The translations under genes were made by a program, and so were the position numbers. This document shows, piece by piece, positions 47,681-59,205 of a stretch of DNA of 64,000 bases. Origin of the DNA: Mytilisepta virgata (Eukaryota > Mollusca > Bivalvia > Mytilida > Mytilidae); contig CM051516.1 of NCBI GenBank assembly GCA_028015205.1, positions 34,176,230 through 34,240,229 on the forward strand, in the 5' to 3' direction. The notes under the pieces are model-generated. The model was given only the letters and a program-made list of their open reading frames with translations, did not search any database and was not told the DNA's origin. Within the stretch, counting starts at the first letter, position 1. Every line of letters starts with the position of its first letter.

Positions 47681-48868
47681 AAACCAGAAATCGCCTTGTT
47701 CCCCCACTTATTTTGGTGTGTGGCTGTGTAGCTCCCCGAGATGCACCCTTACAGCAAGTAATGATTGTAGGTCGCTTGGTATCGGAGAACTGAACTCAGA
47801 TGTAAAACTTAACCTAAGTCAATGAAGTGCAGTAAGTAGTTCAGAGTGACCTAATGTTGGTCGGAGGTTGTGTTACTCCCCGAAATGCACCCTCACACCA
47901 AGTTATATGATTGTAGGTCGCTTGGTATCTGAAAACTGAACTCAGACATAAAACTTACCCTAAGTAAATGAAGTGGTCAAAGGCTGTGTTACTCCCCGAG
48001 GTGCACCATTATACCAAGTAAAATGATTGTAGGTCCATTGGTATTGGAGAATTGAACTCAAACATAAAACTTACCCTAAGTCAATGAAGCACAATAAGTA
48101 GGTCAGAGTGACCTAATTTTGGTGAGAGGCTGTGTTACTCTCCGTGATGCACCCTCAAACCAAGTAATATGACTGAGGTCCCTTGGTATCTGAGAACTGA
48201 ACTTGGACATAAAACTTAGCCTATGTCAGTATAGAGCGATAAGTAGGTCAGAGTGACCTAATTTTGGTGGGAGGCTGTGTTACTACCTGAGATGCTTCTT
48301 CACACCAAGTTAAATGATTGTGGGTCCCTTGGTATCAGAGAACTGAACTCGGACATAAAACTTAGCCTATGTCAATATACAGCAATCAGTAGGTCAGAGT
48401 GACCTAATTTTGGGGGAGGCTGTGTTACTCCCTGAGATGCATTCTCACACCAAGTAATATGAATGTAGGTCCCTTGGTATCAGAGAACTGAACCTGGACG
48501 TAAAACTTAACCTAAGTCAATGAAGCATAAGATCAGAGTGACCTAATTTTGGTAGGAGGCTGTGTTACTCCCTGAGATGCACCCTCACACCAAGTAATAT
48601 GATTGTAGGTCACTTTGTATATCAAAACTGATTTTTTACATAAAACTTAAAAGCCAGTCAATCGTGTAATATGGGTCATGTGACCTTCATCATATGTCAC
48701 ATGGTCAGTCTCTTCATGATGGTTCTGCACACAAAAATACATGACCCTATGTCAACTAGTAACTGAGAACTGGCTGTGGACGTGGACATGGATGCGGACA
48801 CGCACGCAGACGTGGATGCCAGGGTGAATCCAATAGCCCCCCTCAACTTCATTGAGGCGAATTAAAAA
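47681..48868 (+). mobile_element. Hairpin-ended element, family 5, in the DIRS relic
   Basis: The head AAACCAGAAATCGCCTTGTT and tail CCTCAACTTCATTGAGGCGA-ATTAAAAA (hairpin CCTCAA/TTGAGG) enclose seven units of about 145 bp with 'ggctgtgttactccctgaga', 'tgcaccctcacaccaagta', 'cccttggtatcagagaactg' and 'ggtcagagtgacctaatttt'. It splits the RT reading between DLKSAY and FTGFKWTF. Confidence 0.8.
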
Positions 48869-48871
48869 GTA

Positions 48872-49480
48872 AGGAATTCACAGGCTTTAAATGGACTTTT
48901 CCTGATGGCAAAGACTATATCTTTATAGACAGGAAACTCCCCTTCTGATCTAAATTAGCTCAAAGTATTTTTCACCGTCTTTCTCAAGCTGTACCCAGAA
49001 TGAAGTCACATAGAGGTTTCACCTTTGTAGCTTATTTAGATGATTTTTTATTAGTAGAACCTACTAAGGATAGGTGCCAGCTGGCATTCAACACCCTAAT
49101 TTGATTGTTGATAAATTCAGGATTTATGATAAATTGGTCAAAGGTACTTGATCATACCTAAAAATTAACTTTTTTAGGAGTTGAAATAGATTCCTCAACA
49201 ATGGAACTTTGGCTTTCTAGGGAAAAATTAGCCCAAATGAGGCAAGAACTTTCATCATTTGGAAATCGCAAACACGTTTCCAAGGGGCAGCTTTAGTCCC
49301 TCAAGCAGGAAAGCTTCATTGGGCATCTGCAGTAATTCCGTGCAGGAGAGTATTCCTCCGTAGAATTATAAAATGCATTGAGGCTTTATAATGCAATTGG
49401 CATAAAATGCTCCTCAGCGGCAAAGGTCTTGGCAGATTTAGCATGGTGGAAATTTTTTTTTAGCAACATTTAATGGCAAA
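48872..49480 (+). pseudogene. DIRS-like RT core with YLDD box (broken)
   Basis: FTGFKWTFPDGKDYIFIDRK, IFHRLSQAVPRMKSHRGFTF, VAYLDDFLLVEPTKDRC (catalytic YxDD), LTFLGVEIDSSTMELWLSRE and FGNRKHVSKGQL, with several stop codons. Confidence 0.82.
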
Positions 49481-49800
49481 ACATTATTGGATACAGATGC
49501 ATGTCACATAGGAGGAGGAGGGTTCTATGGGAACAATTGGTTGTATACCTGCTGGGAAACCGAATTCCCATTTGCAAAAGCTCTGCATATCAAAGAATTG
49601 GAGGCTTTTTCTGTAGTTTTGGCAGCTATAGGATGGGAAAAAGATTGGTGCATCAAGAGAGTGATTATTCTCTTAGATAACATGACTACCGTGTCATGTT
49701 TTAAACAGGTGCACCTCCAAAAATATACAACTCATGCAGTATCTACGAAAACTGTTTTGGATTTCAGCTCCCTTAAATTTCCATATATCTCGGTTGCATG
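49478..49800 (+). pseudogene. DIRS-like RNase H domain
   Basis: LLDTDACHIGGGGFYGNNWL, then LHIKELEAFSVVLAAIGWEK and IILLDNMTTVSCF. The D/E/D residues of RNase H are visible. It ends in a frame break near 49800. Confidence 0.75.
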
Positions 49801-49947
49801 AACAACCCTCCTTTGAATTTTTTATTGTCTCCCTTCTCCCAAATTTGTTAACATTTAAAATCGCATATGTCTAATAAAGCCCTCTTTTTTCTTTATCCAG
49901 GCATGCTAAGCTCCATTTTTCAGTACAATACGTTTGCGACATCTACA

Positions 49948-51608
49948 AACTAGAGGCTGCATCGCTCACCTGGACTATGTCCATCTTGACTAGCAGCCTG
50001 GAACATTGCTGTCAGGCCAACTGGCTCACTGGTTTCAAACAAGAAGATCTTTGAGTGATTTTTCCAATTAAACTATGTTTGTCTTTGGTGGCCATTTTGG
50101 ATGACAGGTGGGGTCATCGGATATAATTCTGAAAGAGGACCAACTAAGGACCATTGCTGTAAGTTTTGTTCCAAATGGCCCAGTGGTTTTAGACCAGAAG
50201 ATCTTTAATAAATTTCCCATAGGGTACAATGTTTAACTATGTTTGGCTCTGGTGGCCATTTTGGATGGTTGGTGGGGTCATCCCAAATTTTTCTGAAAGA
50301 GAGCCACTTAAGGACCATTGCTGTCAACTTTTGTTCCAATTGGTCAAGCGGTTTCAGAAAAGAAGATCTTTCAGTAAAATTCCCATAGGGTCCTATGTTA
50401 ATTTATGTTCTGCTCTGGTGGCCATCTTGGATGACGGGCTGGGTCATCGGATATACCTCTGAAAGAAAACCACCTAATGACCACTGCAGCCAAGTTTTGT
50501 TGCAATTGCCCCAGTGGTTTCAGGGGAGAAGATCTTTAAAATAAAGTTTACGACGACCTTTAAAAGACTTATATGCTCTACTTTCATTCCTACTTACAAT
50601 TTTGTGCTCAAATTGGCATTCCCCTTGTTCCTATATTACCTCAAAATCTAGCAAGATACATTGCACACTTATCTGGGCTTATAAGTAAAGTTAAGGTTTT
50701 GTTCTATACACAACTATCTCAATATCGTTTGTTTATTACACATGTAAATAATCTTTCAAGGGCAAAAACTCCTATAAGGGTTCAATTGACGATTCTGGTC
50801 ATGTTGACTTATTTGTAGATCTTACTTTGCTGAACATTTTTGATGTTTACAGTTTGTCTTTATATATAATAATATTCAAGATAACAACCTAAAACAGCAA
50901 TATTTCCTTATTATTAACAAATCAGGGGAAATAACCCAAAAACGGGTTGACCGATTCGTCTCAGAATTTCATGGCAGGTAGATCTTGACCTCATAAACAT
51001 TTTTACTACTTGTCAGTTTTGCTCTAACTGCTTTATTTTTTGAGATATGAGCCAAAAAGTGCATGTTTACCTATGTTCTATTTTTAGCCATGGCAGCCAT
51101 GTTTCTCGATGGACAAGAAAATAAAACTTAAAATTCATACTAGATACTCTAAGGATCTTTCAGCCTAAGTTTGGCTGAAATTGATTCTTTAGTTTCAGTG
51201 GAGAAGATTTCAAAGATAATGAAAAAAATGTGAAAAATTGTCTTTAAAGGGCAAAAACTACTCATGCTACTATCAATTGACGATTTTGGTCATCTGAAAA
51301 TTTCATAGCAGGTAGATCTTGACCTGATGAACATTTTTACCCATGTAAGTTTTGCCCTAAATGCTTTAGTTTTTGAGATATAAGCCAAAAACTGCCGTTT
51401 ACCCCCTATGTTCTATTTTTAGCCATGGGGGCTATGTTTCTTTACGGACAAGAAAATAAAACACAAAATTTATTCTAGATACCCTAAGGATCATTCAGAT
51501 TAAGTATGGCTGTAATTGGTTCAGTGGTTTCAGAGGAGAAGATCTTTGAAAAAGTTTACAATGGACGACGGACGCCAAGTGATGGCAAAAGCTCACATGT
51601 CCTTACAG
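49948..51608 (+). mobile_element. Family-1 element with truncated tail
   Basis: Head AACTAGAGGCTGC-ATCGCTCACCTGG. About 170-bp units ('ctctggtggccatcttgga', 'gaaagaggaccaactaagga'), then about 300-bp units ('gggcaaaaactcctataagg') and 'ggacgacggacgccaagtg', 'gctcacatgtcctta'. A DIRS-like segment interrupts it at 50563-50735. Confidence 0.7.
50563..50735 (+). pseudogene. Possible DIRS tyrosine-recombinase fragment
   Basis: SYLQFCAQIGIPLVPILPQN then LARYIAHLSGLISK resembles the N-terminal core-binding domain of DIRS/phage-type tyrosine recombinases ('YL-FC---G-P--P'). Confidence 0.55.
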
Positions 51609-51834
51609 ATCTTACAGAGATTTTCCATTTTTATCAAGGAAAATCATAAATGTTCATGTGACTTGATAAGTTGTGTGATCTAATTTCTTGTTGTGAGTAT
51701 ATTTTTGTATTGATATACTGGAACCAGTCTCCCACATAGTCGATTGGTAAACTGGGACCTAATTAGGAATGCCAAATAATGCTTACAAATCATATAACCC
51801 CTATTAAAAAGTTTGACTTAAAAAAAATAAGAAC

Positions 51835-52447
51835 CTTCTTCAATGTCATCCACGCTACAGTACTTCAGTGCTCTCCTGGCAAGTTCTTCAGAAAATCCAC
51901 TTTCTTTCATAACTGAAATAAATTTTTGTGCACTTTCATCTGTGACCTCTGTAGAGGTATTATATCTATCAAATTGCTCATCTTTTTTCATAGTTGGTAC
52001 TGAGGTCATACCGTCTACATCATATCTAGCCACTGACAATGCCCATAGCAACTCATGTATTGTGCAGTCTTTTTTCACAGCCGACAAAAGAGGATATAGT
52101 AGATTTTGTTCCCGAGTAACTTTGACCAGCTCTTTCTGCAGAATGACTATTTGGTCGATGGTATAATAATTCAATTTGGCATATTGTGTTCTTATTTGAT
52201 TGACATAATCTAGCCACTCCTTATGACAGTTTTCCAGAAAATCTGCAAGTTTTGGTATTATTGAAGTAACATCAGTATCTGTTTCATCGGTTCTGCCTTT
52301 CAAGGTCACTGAACCAAAAGTCACAAACACACAAAAATGTCTTCCCTTATCACACATAAATTTTGCTGTCCACGTAGGAAAGAGGACACATCCATCTGCC
52401 ATTAACTTCAAATATATATTACCAAGTCTCACTACTGCATCTAAGAT
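51835..52447 (-). CDS. RNF213: RNF213-like exon 3 of window (largest)
   Basis: 613 nt, the longest exon here, phase 0 to 1. It starts ILDAVVRLGNIYLKLMADGC and contains CVLFPTWTAKFMC, LNYYTIDQIVILQKELVKV and, near the end, ELARRALKYCSVDDIEE. The LNYYT-EQLV-L--EL block is recognisable in RNF213 proteins. The acceptor TTTTAG is clear. The donor GAAG|GTTCTT is weaker than the others, but it gives the phase required by exon 4. The first in-frame codons (ATC TTA GAT) precede the apparent GTG/ATG starts, so this is an internal exon and not a gene start. Confidence 0.92.
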
Positions 52448-52483
52448 CTAAAACATTAAGCATGTTATTGTGTTAACAGGATC

Positions 52484-53071
52484 AATAAAATGCTCCGCTG
52501 GGCGCAGCTAGATACGACCGCAGATGTTGAACCCTGAATAGTTGGGGCAATTATGAACACAACATTCAAGCTTGATACAATACTGAATTTGGATTGTGAA
52601 TAAATATTTGAGACAGCATATTTTTCTGACACAGAATGAATGTTGTCTAAGAACTTAAAAATTTTTAATTTACCTATTCAAACCATATCAGTATTATTTG
52701 TTTTTATATATAAATCAGAAATAACCAATTTAAAATTGGGCACACATATCAATTTCTTGCTATTGCGCAATACTGTGCAATTGAAGATTTCTTGCTATTG
52801 CGCAATACTGTACAATTGAAAATTTCTTGAAATATTTGACACATAATAGGTTTCTGACACAGAATAACTGAAATCAAAGAACTTAGAATTGGTCATATCA
52901 TTTCAATTTATATTCAATTTTTTGCTTCTTTGATATACCCACCCCCCCCCCCCCCCCCCAAAAAAAAAAATAATAATTTACCCCTTTTTTTAGCTTTTGT
53001 GCAATACACTATGAAGTTGCACATTGACCCCCCCCCTCCCCCCAAAAAAAAACAATAACATTTATTGTAGA
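52484..53071 (+). repeat. Family-7 element, truncated copy
   Basis: Starts 'aaaatgctccgctgggcgca' and 'gatacgaccgcagatg', includes the doublet 'cttgctattgcgcaatactg' and C/A-rich runs. Parallel to 59709-60305. Confidence 0.8.
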
Positions 53072-53099
53072 GGGCATATGAATCTTTTATTAAGTGAAA

Positions 53100-53335
53100 G
53101 TATTTTCTCATTTCAAGGGGTTGAAGACAATGTTTGCCTGAGTGTGAGATACCAATGTGGAATATCCTTTTCTCTCATTACAAGCGACTGAAGACAACGT
53201 TTGCCTGTGTAAGACACCCATGTTGTATATCCTTTTCACTTATTACAAGTGGTTGAAGACAACGTTTGCAGGTGTAAGACACCCATGTGAAATATCCTTG
53301 TCTTACATCACGTGACACAAAAAGTAACGTCACTG
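53100..53335 (+). repeat. About 73-bp tandem repeat, three units
   Basis: 'ttgaagacaacgtttgcctg', 'gtaagacacccatgtg', 'aatatccttttc' repeated; followed by 'acatcacgtgacacaaaaag', which recurs at about 53765-53790. Confidence 0.7.
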
Positions 53336-53637
53336 AGTACATTTGGTCGAGGTCATATTGTCAAAACATCAAGAAAACATCAACCTTCCCTGATTTGCAC
53401 AGAAAATTTCAAAAATAAATTGCTTTTAAAAAGAAATATAATACATGACTCTCATTCTGAATTTAGTTTCAAGTTTTATAATTTTAGTATAAAACCAAAT
53501 TGCCTATAATATTTCCGATTAAGATATTAGTTTTTCTCTTGAATTCTCGTTTTGTCACAAGATTTTTCTGCAATGGCTGCCATTCTTATTTTCAATCTAT
53601 TTCTTTAAATTTTAAGGGTCTGTAGTGAGAGGAAATT

Positions 53638-53757
53638 TATCATTCATGTAGAAAGATGTAGGATAAGGGAATTCCTCACAGCAAGCCTCGTGTCTGACAG
53701 AAAAATGAGACCGTTAGGGTGGAATTTCCCTATCCTACATCTCTCTGTATGAAAAAT
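53638..53757. repeat. Inverted repeat
   Basis: 'gatgtaggataagggaattc' (53655-53674) pairs with 'gaatttccctatcctacatc' (53722-53741); weaker pairing continues outward. Confidence 0.75.
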
Positions 53758-54179
53758 AGTTATTCTCTTACATCACATGGCATAAAAAGTAACGTCACCA
53801 TACATTTCGTCAACGTCTATTTTCAAGCCCTTGATTTCCTTACATTCAGTTTCAAGTACTTTCATGGGTAATTCAAAGACCCATGTAAATGCTAAAAGTT
53901 TCAGAAATTTTCATTAAGAAATGGTTCTTCTAACAAAAGAATCCGAAAAATTGTCCCTCTCTTCCAATATAAATATTTTTTACTGTGTGTTGCACATATT
54001 TAATAAATTTATTTCTTGATGAAAATAAATTTTACATATTTAAAACATCCTCACAGTAAGCATGGATTATTAAAATTTGGAAAAGAAAACCTAAAGTTTG
54101 TTCAACTACATCACATTTTCATACTGTGACATCAGATATAATGTAAAATCAGTGTATTTTTCATAGAAGACTGAACATA

Positions 54180-54842
54180 GATCCAGGAGATGGAATCCAT
54201 CTCTATGGGCCCCACCATAAAAACATTTGACCTCAGTAATTGACCTTGACCTTTGACCTAGAATGAATAACCATGACAAGTATCTTCGCTTAACTTCAAA
54301 CCATTCCTAAGTTATAGAGCGGACACAATCTTTACCATAGGACATGGGGCTCTTAACTTCGACCTATGTTTCTGACCTACAGAGTTGTACATACATTGTG
54401 ACACACCCTCTGGTGCTAGTGAATATCTATGCTAAGTGTAAACTTTGAAATTATAAAGGTTCTGAAGATATAGAGCGGACAAAGTTTGCTACAGATGGAT
54501 GGACAGATGGACAGAGACAGACAGACCACTATGAGGTGACTGCCACCAAGTGACGGGGCCCTATTATTTCTTTCAAGAAATTTTGAATCAACTCTTTACC
54601 AAAGAACATGGGGTTCCAAAATTTGACCTCAGTTATTGACCTTGACCTTTGACATAGAATAATCACAACACCCCTTTTGACGGTGGTGAATAAGCATGCC
54701 AGGTATCTTCACTTAACTTCTATGCCAAGTATAAACTTTGAAATCATAAAGGTTCTCAAGATATAGAGCGGACACAGTTTGTTACGGACTGACGGATGAC
54801 AGAGAGAGACAGATTGATCACTATTGGGCCCTAATTAAAAAT
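54180..54842 (+). mobile_element. Hairpin-ended family 9, about two units
   Basis: The head hairpin GGAGATGGAATCCATCTC is followed by ATGGGCCCCACC. The interior has 'ttgaccttgacctttgacc' and 'gatatagagcggacaaagt'. A tail ACGGGGCCCTATTA at about 54553-54566 and a second, damaged one 'tattgggccctaattaaaaa' at 54822-54842. Confidence 0.65.
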
Positions 54843-54882
54843 TTTATGGCTAAAGCTTAAATATGTGACCAAATTTACATAC

Positions 54883-55065
54883 CATAGTAAATCTTTCCAC
54901 TTCATCTTTGCCAACATCTGATTTCCCAGCAACCAACATCAATTTTGACTGTAGCTCTTGAAGCTGTTCATAACTGTAATACAGGGTTTTTTCAATGATT
55001 CTTCCCGGTCGTACACTTTTCTCTCTGTGAACTGTTCCAGTCAAATACACAACATCTCTCAATGT
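54883..55065 (-). CDS. RNF213: RNF213-like exon 2 of window
   Basis: 183 nt, 61 codons, phase 0 to 0. The peptide runs TLRDVVYLTGTVHREKS and later YEQLQELQSKLMLVAGK, matching the LQSKLMLISGK segment of RNF213. Donor ATG|GTATGT, acceptor TTATAG|ACA. It is open throughout and probably lies in the stalk region before the AAA ring. Confidence 0.92.
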
Positions 55066-55911
55066 CTATAATGTTCAAAGTTGAAGTTGTGCAATACTAT
55101 TTGGCCAATCTTCATTACATTCTTACATTACTGCTTTCTAACATCACAAAATTTTAACTACAAATGTAAATCTTGAGGTGTACTCATGAGGCACTGATTT
55201 CCCTGCTCATAGAACTTCACTGGAACCAACAAACTGAGAAAAAACTAATTTGTCCTGTAATTAATGAGGCACCCTTATAGATAGATAATTCCAAAAAATG
55301 GGGGAAGAAAAACCTGAAACCCCAAAGGCAAAACAATTTTGGCTATTTCCAACATTTTCAAGGGACATAACTCAAGAATTGTGCTCTGTTGTTCACAATA
55401 TCTTGTTTAAAGGTCAACTTATTTTAATGATGCATACTCAAGTTACTCTTGAAGTTGACTTTTTTTCTACACTATCAATGGTTAAAACTCAATGACTACA
55501 AATGTGAAACATTTCAAATTCAAATTTGACCCATGCATATTGATTTAACTTTTGACTTAATATTTCAGATGATTTGTTTGAAGCAAACTCAAATCAGAGC
55601 CATAAAACCTCAAATCTAGCTATTTTCCAGATGTGATACATTTCATATTAAAACATGGCTTAATGTGCTTACAGGTTTCGACATTCTATTAAAATTGTAA
55701 ATGGTTTTGTTGATTTATTGCACAGAAACTGATTGGAAGACCTTAATAGGTACCAGACAATGGTAACAAGTATATCCTCTGGCTCAAAACCTTTCAGCAC
55801 AGGACTACTAAAAAAATCATGCTTAACCATCATTAATATCAAAATGTCGACATCATCTGCCAAGAAAAGAGTGCATGATAAATTGACTGAGTCAATCAGT
55901 ATATACAATAT
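55066..55911. other. Intron, nothing recognised
   Basis: AT-rich; overlapping open frames on both strands at 55670-55920 do not look like protein. Confidence 0.4.
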
Positions 55912-56053
55912 ATGTACATAGTCAAAAAATATAAAGTTTATTTGTACGAGCCTTAGAAACGGGTGTAAATGCGAGGTTTACCGAGCATTTCTCTCCTGTT
56001 TCGCAGCAAGTACAAATAAACTTTATATTTTTTAACAATGTACGTATATTGTT
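55912..56053. repeat. Long near-perfect palindrome, about 39-bp arms
   Basis: 'aaaaaatataaagtttattt' and 'gtac' at about 55924-55948 pair with 'gtacaaataaactttatatt' at about 56008-56030; outer 'tatgtaca'/'tgtacgta' also pair. Loop 'gccttagaaacgggtgtaaa'. Related sequence at 21465-21560, so a small dispersed foldback element. Confidence 0.75.
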
Positions 56054-56619
56054 TTTATCCTGCAACACTAAATTGTTATCTGTTTGAGCAAAAAGGCATG
56101 GAAATTGAACATTAATAGCTGATTTAAAGAAGGGCCGTTTTTGGTGGGTAATCCAGGGAAACACAACGTCATAAACACTGTGAACCAGAACGCAATGCAA
56201 AATACCATGGAATGTGAGGAGAAGCTCAGTACCAGGAGACTATATTGGGCTACTGACCTAATATCAAAAACAATATTGGGCACGCTATTTTGGTCAGCTA
56301 AAGGCGTAGTTGCAGGATAAATACCTATATATATATATTTTAATTATCAAACAAATATTGAGGAAACTTGACACAGGAATGCTGTTTTAGCATATATTTT
56401 TTTCTTAACTTCAAAGTTTTGTAATTAGTTTATAGATCATTCAAATTTAAATTTTTTATAAATTTATCAAGGGGTAAACATATAAAGTTCATACATATCT
56501 TTTAACCCTTATCTTACTTTTATGGGTCACTGAAATAATAAAATTCTGGTAAGCTCTGTTTCTCAGGAACAATGAATTTCAAAGCAATCATTTAGCTACA
56601 AAGACATCACTTGGCAGAA

Positions 56620-57780
56620 AGAGAGAATATTTTTAAATGAATTTTCTCATAGGGTACTATGTTAAACTAAGCTTGGATGTGGCAGCCACCTTGGTCGACA
56701 GTCTTGGGTCAATAAACACAATCCTCAAAGAGGACCATCTAAGGACCATTGCTCTCAAGTCTGGCTCCAACTGGCTCATTGGTTTCAGACAAGAAGAATT
56801 TTAAATGAATTTCACATAGGGTACTAAGTCAAACTAAGTTAGGCTGTGGAGGCCATCTTGGTTGACAATCTGGGTGATCGGACATAGTTCTGAAACAGGA
56901 CCATCAAATGACCATTGCTGCCAACTTAAGTTCCAATTGGCTCAGTAGTTTCAGACAAGAAGAATTTTAAGTGATTTTATCATAGTGTCCTATGTTTAAC
57001 TATGTTCGACTGTGCTGGCCATTTTGGTTGATAGTCCGGTTCATCAGACACAATTCTAAAAGAAGACTATCTAAGTAACACTGGTGCCAAGTTTAGCTCC
57101 AATTGGTTCAGTTAAGTTCCAGAAAAGAAAATTTTTAAATTAATTTTCCCATAGGATCCTAAGTTCGGTTGTGTTGGCCATCCTGGTTGACCCTGTGGTC
57201 ATCGGACACAATTCTGAATGAGGACCATCTAAGGACTACCAAGTCTAGTTCTAATTGACTCAGTGGTTTCAAACAAGAAGATTCTTAAATGAATTTTCCC
57301 ATAGGGTCCTATGTTAAACTAAATTTGGTTGCGGCGGGCATCTTGGTTTACAGTCTGGGTCATCATCAGACACAATTCTGAAAGAGGACCTCCTAAGGAC
57401 CATACCTGCAAAGTCTGACTAATTAGTCAAGTGGTTGCAGACAAGAAGATTTTTCAATGAATTTTCCAATAGGCCCCTATGTTAAACTAATTTCAGCTGT
57501 GTTCTTTGTTGACATTCCGAGTCATCAGACACAATTCTGAAAGATGACCCCCTATTTCTGTCAAGCTTGTTTCCAATAGGCATAGAGGTTTCAGACAAGA
57601 AGGTTTTTTAATGAATTTTCCCACAGGGCCCTATGTTAAAATAAGGGTTATCGTACATAATTCTGAAAGAGAACCTCCTAAGGACTATTACTGCCAACTT
57701 TGGTTCCAATTGGCCATGTTAATAAGTTTCATAGAAGATTTTTTAAATTCATTTCAGGCTTGAATTCGACCATAGAAGTA
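56620..57780 (+). repeat. Family-1 interior array without ends
   Basis: Six to seven diverged units of about 170 bp: 'cccatagggtcctatgttaa', 'tggctgtggaggccatcttg', 'gacacaattctgaaagagga', 'agacaagaagattttt'. Confidence 0.7.
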
Positions 57781-57845
57781 AATTATCCATATGCAAGGAG
57801 ATTTTACACTAGTGTATTTATTCTGACACTCATATAAAGAAATAA

Positions 57846-58360
57846 AACTAGATGTGTCAGAATGACACGAATGGCCTTGCCCGCAAAAGTCCAAGGCTGT
57901 AATTTCGGCAAAAATCACCGAAGCAGAACAAAACCTAACATGATCTGTAGCTCATCATGGCCGGTAAACTCACATACCAAAAATCAGCTCAATATCTAAA
58001 GGTGTTTAGAAAAAAAGTCTGGAAAGGTGTTTGCTGCAGAATGACGGACAAGGGTAAAACAATATGGTCCGAAAGCACTTAGTGGCAATGCCATACAAAT
58101 CAGCTAAATAGGACAAAATTCCAGAAAGGTGTTATTTCATGAAATTTTCAAACTCCAAAGCCAGTAATTTCAGCAAAAATCAGCGGAGCAGAACAAAACA
58201 TAAACTCGATCTGTAACTCATCATGGTAGACTCACATACCAAAAATCAGTTGAATATCTGAAGGCATTTAGAAAAAACAGTCGCAAAGGTGTTTCTTGCG
58301 GAATGGAGGACAAGGGTAAAACTATACGGCCCCAACAACTTAGTGGCGGGGCCATAAAAA
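57846..58360 (+). mobile_element. Hairpin-ended element, family 3
   Basis: The head AACTAGATGTGTCAGAATGA (hairpin GTGTCA/TGACAC) leads into ATGGCCTTGCCCGC. The tail GTGGCGGGGCCAT plus AAAAA is complementary to the head word. Two units of about 230 bp ('aatttcggcaaaaatcaccg', 'gaatgacggacaagggtaaa'). Confidence 0.78.
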
Positions 58361-58680
58361 TATAAGATAATTATCAAGATGAATGCCAGATTTAATATGG
58401 CACATATCAAAGACAATACTTTTTTCTGGGGTCACAACTGGCTTGCCTTCCTTTGTATATAAATACTCCAAACCATCATGTTTTTTGATAATGAAATGGT
58501 CATGACAAGCCCTGATATTTTTTTTTCATTCTCAGAAATACCACAGGGATACTTTTTATCCTTTATAACTGAGTATGGCCTCCTTGTCAATGGCCCAAAT
58601 ATTGAAAACAGGCAGGTGATTAAACATGTCAAATCAACATTATCAAAACATTCTGAACTTTATTCAAACAGTTGAGTGAT
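58345..58680 (-). pseudogene. Decayed mobile-element ORF fragment (uncertain)
   Basis: On the minus strand CHDHFIIKKHDGLEYLYTKE then GKPVVTPEKSIVFDMCHIKS and GIHLDNYLIF is coherent. Upstream pieces are frameshifted. 'CHI-SG-H' resembles the H2C2 zinc-binding start of retroelement integrases. No RNF213 similarity. Confidence 0.35.
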
Positions 58681-59052
58681 TTTCATGTAAAATAAACTGG
58701 TTCCTATTGTAGGAAAACACATTTAATACAGAACCTACGAAATCATAGGTAAAAGTAATGTAAATAAACATTACATAGAACAAAAATCAATAAGATTCAT
58801 GTACACTATTTACAGATATAATCCTCTGGTAATTATAAGTATGCCAGATGATATACACACCGGAATGAAAGTATGCTTACAACGTTGGTTTCCAAAGAAT
58901 AAATACTTCTCGAGTCATCACCAGGAAACCACTTGTTTCGGACGGACGTATGGACAAAGAAGTACTATTTCCTCCCCCATAAATATGAGAAGAATAATAC
59001 CAACATTGGTTGAAAGATAACTCACTTAATAAACTTTGAAAATAGTTCTTAC

Positions 59053-59205
59053 CATTTTTTTTGGTGATTTTCTATTGCTGAAATTTCCAATCTGATAAAC
59101 ACCATTAGCATTGATAGCTTCTGCCTGTGATAGTGAGTTCACTTCTACAGAACCATGACATTTTCTTACAGACTTTAACCATTCAAGATTTTCACAAGTT
59201 CCACG
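59053..59205 (-). CDS. RNF213: RNF213-like exon 1 of window
   Basis: 153 nt, 51 codons, phase 0 to 0. It begins RGTCENLEWLKSVRKCHGSV and contains VEVNSLSQAEAINANGVYQI, matching the HGSVE-SSL-AINSRGVY motif of vertebrate RNF213 upstream of the AAA core. Acceptor TTTTAG|CGT, donor ATG|GTAAGA. It is the most 5' exon found; the upstream exon is not visible in 59206-64000. Confidence 0.9.

Larger units (their letters stand above)
1114..59205 (-). other. RNF213: RNF213-like gene, central segment (22 exons)
   Basis: Twenty-two exons listed separately are joined by AG/GT boundaries and phases that agree at all 21 junctions, giving 1302 codons without a stop. Order and sequence follow vertebrate RNF213 (mysterin), a cytosolic giant protein with a dynein-like AAA+ ring and a C-terminal E3 ubiquitin ligase, implicated in lipid-droplet biology and in coating intracellular pathogens. 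This window supplies the stretch before AAA2, AAA2 (RRAGLGKT), and AAA3 with Walker A GETGCGKT, Walker B VLFFDEAN and sensor-1 ACNPYRK. From memory the AAA3 Lys and Glu correspond to human K2426 and E2488. Catalytic residues are intact, so it looks functional. The 5' and 3' parts are outside the window. Introns reach about 9.4 kb. It could be one of several paralogues, which I cannot judge from one copy. Confidence 0.93.

Noticed and set aside
58478..59020. Two plus-strand open frames as genes
   Set aside because: No recognisable motifs; the first overlaps a more coherent, decayed minus-strand reading.
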